Assembly: GCA_016124415.1 (NCBI GenBank)
Contig: WGNS01000059.1
Span: 1-47,572 of the forward strand
Origin: Gammaproteobacteria bacterium
GTDB lineage: Bacteria; Pseudomonadota; Gammaproteobacteria; SZUA-140
Reading direction: 5' to 3'
DNA: 47,572 nucleotides
Position numbers and translations under genes: made by a program. Under the pieces are notes generated by a model. The model saw only the letters and a program-made list of their open reading frames with translations, made no database searches and was not told the origin of the DNA. The stretch's first letter is position 1. Each line of letters opens with the position of its first letter. Positions 46,210-47,572 of this stretch are shown piece after piece.

Positions 46210-46325
46210 GTCGCCCAAGGGTGTAGCGCAAGGCGGAAACGCGCGAAAAAGCGGAGCGTACTCGAGGTACGCGAGCATTTTGAGCGTGCTTCCAACGCCG
46301 CTATACGCGCTTCGGCGGCTTTCAA
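46203..46325 (-). repeat. 3'-end palindromic repeat, copy C (after the ABC-F gene)
   Basis: The third copy, about 123 bp. In the sense of the ABC-F gene it starts TTGAAAGCCGCCGAAGCGCG and continues GTATAGCGGCGTTGG, CTCAAAATGCTCGCGTAC, a short loop, GTACGCTCCGCTTTTTCG, CCGCCTTGCGCTACA. It overlaps the TGA at 46322-46324. Its outer arms are unlike copies A and B in sequence but still pair. Confidence 0.85.
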
Positions 46326-47572
46326 CTAATGCCCTGGTTGCGGAGGTAGGATTCGTAGTCTCCCTTAAAGTCCACCGGCCCGTTCGGCGTCAACTCGATG
46401 ACCCGAGTCGCGAGCGAAGAGACGAACTCGCGATCGTGACTCACGAAGATCAGCGTGCCCGGATAGTTTTCGAGCGCCAGGTTCAGAGACTCGATCGATT
46501 CCATGTCGAGGTGGTTGGTGGGCTCGTCCATGATCAGGATGTTGGGGCGCATGAGCATGAGCTTGCCGAACAGCATGCGGCCCTGTTCTCCACCGGAAAG
46601 AACGCGTACGGATTTGTTGATATCATCCTTGGAAAACAGCAGGCGCCCAAGAGTGCCGCGGATAACCTGTTCGTCGTCTCCGGGCTTGGCCCATCGCCCC
46701 ATCCAATCCACGAGCGACATGTCGGTGTCGAAATCCTCTGCATGATCCTGAGCGAAGTAACCGACCTCGGCGTTTTCCGACCAGCGCACCACGCCCCGGT
46801 CCGCTTTCTTGCTGTCGACCAGGCATGACAGCAGCGTGGTCTTACCGATACCGTTGGGTCCGATGACGGCGACCCGCTCTCCGGCCTCGATCATGATGCC
46901 GAAGTTCTTGAAAAGCACGAGGTCGTCGTAGGCCTTGTCCAGTTTGTGAACCTCGAGGGCCTGACGGAACAGCTTGCGTCCCTGTTCGAAACGGATAAAG
47001 GGATTGACCCGGCTGGAAGGTTTGACCTCCTCGAGCTGAATCTTTTCGATCTGGCGCGCGCGCGAGGTGGCCTGTTTGGCCTTCGATGCGTTCGCGGAGA
47101 AGCGGCTCACAAAGGTCTGCAGCTCGGCGATCTGGGCCTTCTTTTTGGCGTTGTCGGACAGCAGGCGATCGCGGGCCTGGGTCGCCGCGATCATGTATTC
47201 GTCGTAGTTGCCTGGGAAGATGCGGAGTTCGCCGTAATCGAGGTCGGCCATGTGTGTGCAGACGCTGTTCAGAAAGTGGCGGTCGTGCGAAATGATGATC
47301 ATCGTGCTGCGGCGATTGTTGATCGCATCCTCGAGCCAACGAATAGTATTGATGTCGAGGTTGTTGGTCGGCTCGTCGAGCAGCAGGATATCCGGATCCG
47401 CAAACAGCGCCTGGGCAAGCAGCACGCGCAACTTCCAGCCGGGTGCGACGGCGCTCATGGGCCCGTTGTGCTGTTCCAGCGGGATGCCCACGCCGAGCAG
47501 TAGCTCCCCGGCGCGCGACTCGGCCGTATAGCCGTCGAGTTCGGCGAACTCGACCTCGAGTTCGGCGACCCG
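46322..47572 (-). CDS. ybiT: ABC-F family ATPase, YbiT type (N terminus outside the window)
   Basis: The frame is open to the window edge; 416 residues of an expected about 530 are seen. The end of the first ATPase domain ([29 protein letters not shown]), the linker (charged, [32 protein letters not shown]) and the full second domain (Walker [12 protein letters not shown], signature LSGGEQGRM, Walker [13 protein letters not shown]) are present. There are no membrane segments; ABC-F proteins act on the ribosome. The text closely follows E. coli YbiT as I remember it. The stop codon overlaps repeat copy C. Confidence 0.93.
   Translation of the reverse strand, partial: RVAELEVEFAELDGYTAESRAGELLLGVGIPLEQHNGPMSAVAPGWKLRVLLAQALFADPDILLLDEPTNNLDINTIRWLEDAINNRRSTMIIISHDRHFLNSVCTHMADLDYGELRIFPGNYDEYMIAATQARDRLLSDNAKKKAQIAELQTFVSRFSANASKAKQATSRARQIEKIQLEEVKPSSRVNPFIRFEQGRKLFRQALEVHKLDKAYDDLVLFKNFGIMIEAGERVAVIGPNGIGKTTLLSCLVDSKKADRGVVRWSENAEVGYFAQDHAEDFDTDMSLVDWMGRWAKPGDDEQVIRGTLGRLLFSKDDINKSVRVLSGGEQGRMLFGKLMLMRPNILIMDEPTNHLDMESIESLNLALENYPGTLIFVSHDREFVSSLATRVIELTPNGPVDFKGDYESYLRNQGIS

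Noticed and set aside
1..47572. tRNA, rRNA or riboswitch genes
   Set aside because: I found no cloverleaf, rRNA segment or known riboswitch core in the gaps by eye; a covariance search would be decisive.

Overview
The window is a GC-rich chromosomal segment that reads like a gammaproteobacterium. Evidence: a complete isc operon with cysE upstream and suhB/trmJ next to it, dprA-smg-topA synteny, pilB-pilC-pilD-coaE, and pilS-pilR-pilA under a sigma-54 promoter. Several sulfur genes (cysB, a TauE/SafE exporter, a long siroheme reductase plus TusA-like domain, a rhodanese, cysE, two cysteine desulfurases) would fit a Chromatiales-like sulfur-metabolising lineage, but the species cannot be fixed from sequence alone. 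There are no rRNA or tRNA genes, no intact insertion sequence, no prophage and no CRISPR array. Most of the region is core genome.

Layout. 1-642: patch of direct and inverted repeats without a gene. 643-1797: dcd and a PPOX-fold flavoprotein. 2002-2180: a compact unit with a palindrome, a strong ribosome site, a 26-residue one-helix ORF and a hairpin. 2381-4384: membrane pyrophosphatase hppA, followed by GTTGGGCTTCG-type repeats. 4620-8599: dprA-smg-topA. 8622-12954: cysB divergent from tauE-cysI-tusA-like. 13033-18427 (minus strand): cytochrome c, retropepsin-like protease, mutS, rhodanese, suhB. 18668-27148 (plus): trmJ, cysE, then iscR, two cysteine desulfurases, iscU, iscA, hscB, hscA, fdx, iscX. 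27354-33180: RND efflux operon (outer-membrane lipoprotein, adaptor, pump). 33556-35166: NifA/NtrC-type sigma-54 activator with GAF domain. 35329-37155: mutL. 37307-47572 (minus): coaE, pilD, pilC, pilB, pilA, pilR, pilS, and an ABC-F ATPase (ybiT type) that runs off the window.

How the parts fit. The isc block is a full Fe-S assembly line: CysE makes the cysteine precursor, the desulfurases mobilise sulfur, IscU is the scaffold, HscB/HscA release the cluster, Fdx supplies electrons, and IscR represses through a textbook type-1 palindrome that overlaps the cysE stop codon. The pil block encodes pilin, assembly ATPase, platform protein, prepilin peptidase and the two-component system that should switch on pilA; the pilA promoter carries a near-perfect -24/-12 element.

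Most notable observations: (1) cysI ends in a run of ten A after which a TusA-like domain continues in the -1 frame with no usable start codon, suggesting slippage, or a one-base error, making a CysI-TusA fusion; (2) a roughly 120-bp imperfect palindrome occurs three times, each time overlapping a stop codon (mutL, pilD, ybiT) in the same orientation relative to the gene, with arms that differ in sequence but keep pairing; (3) the isolated membrane micro-ORF upstream of hppA.
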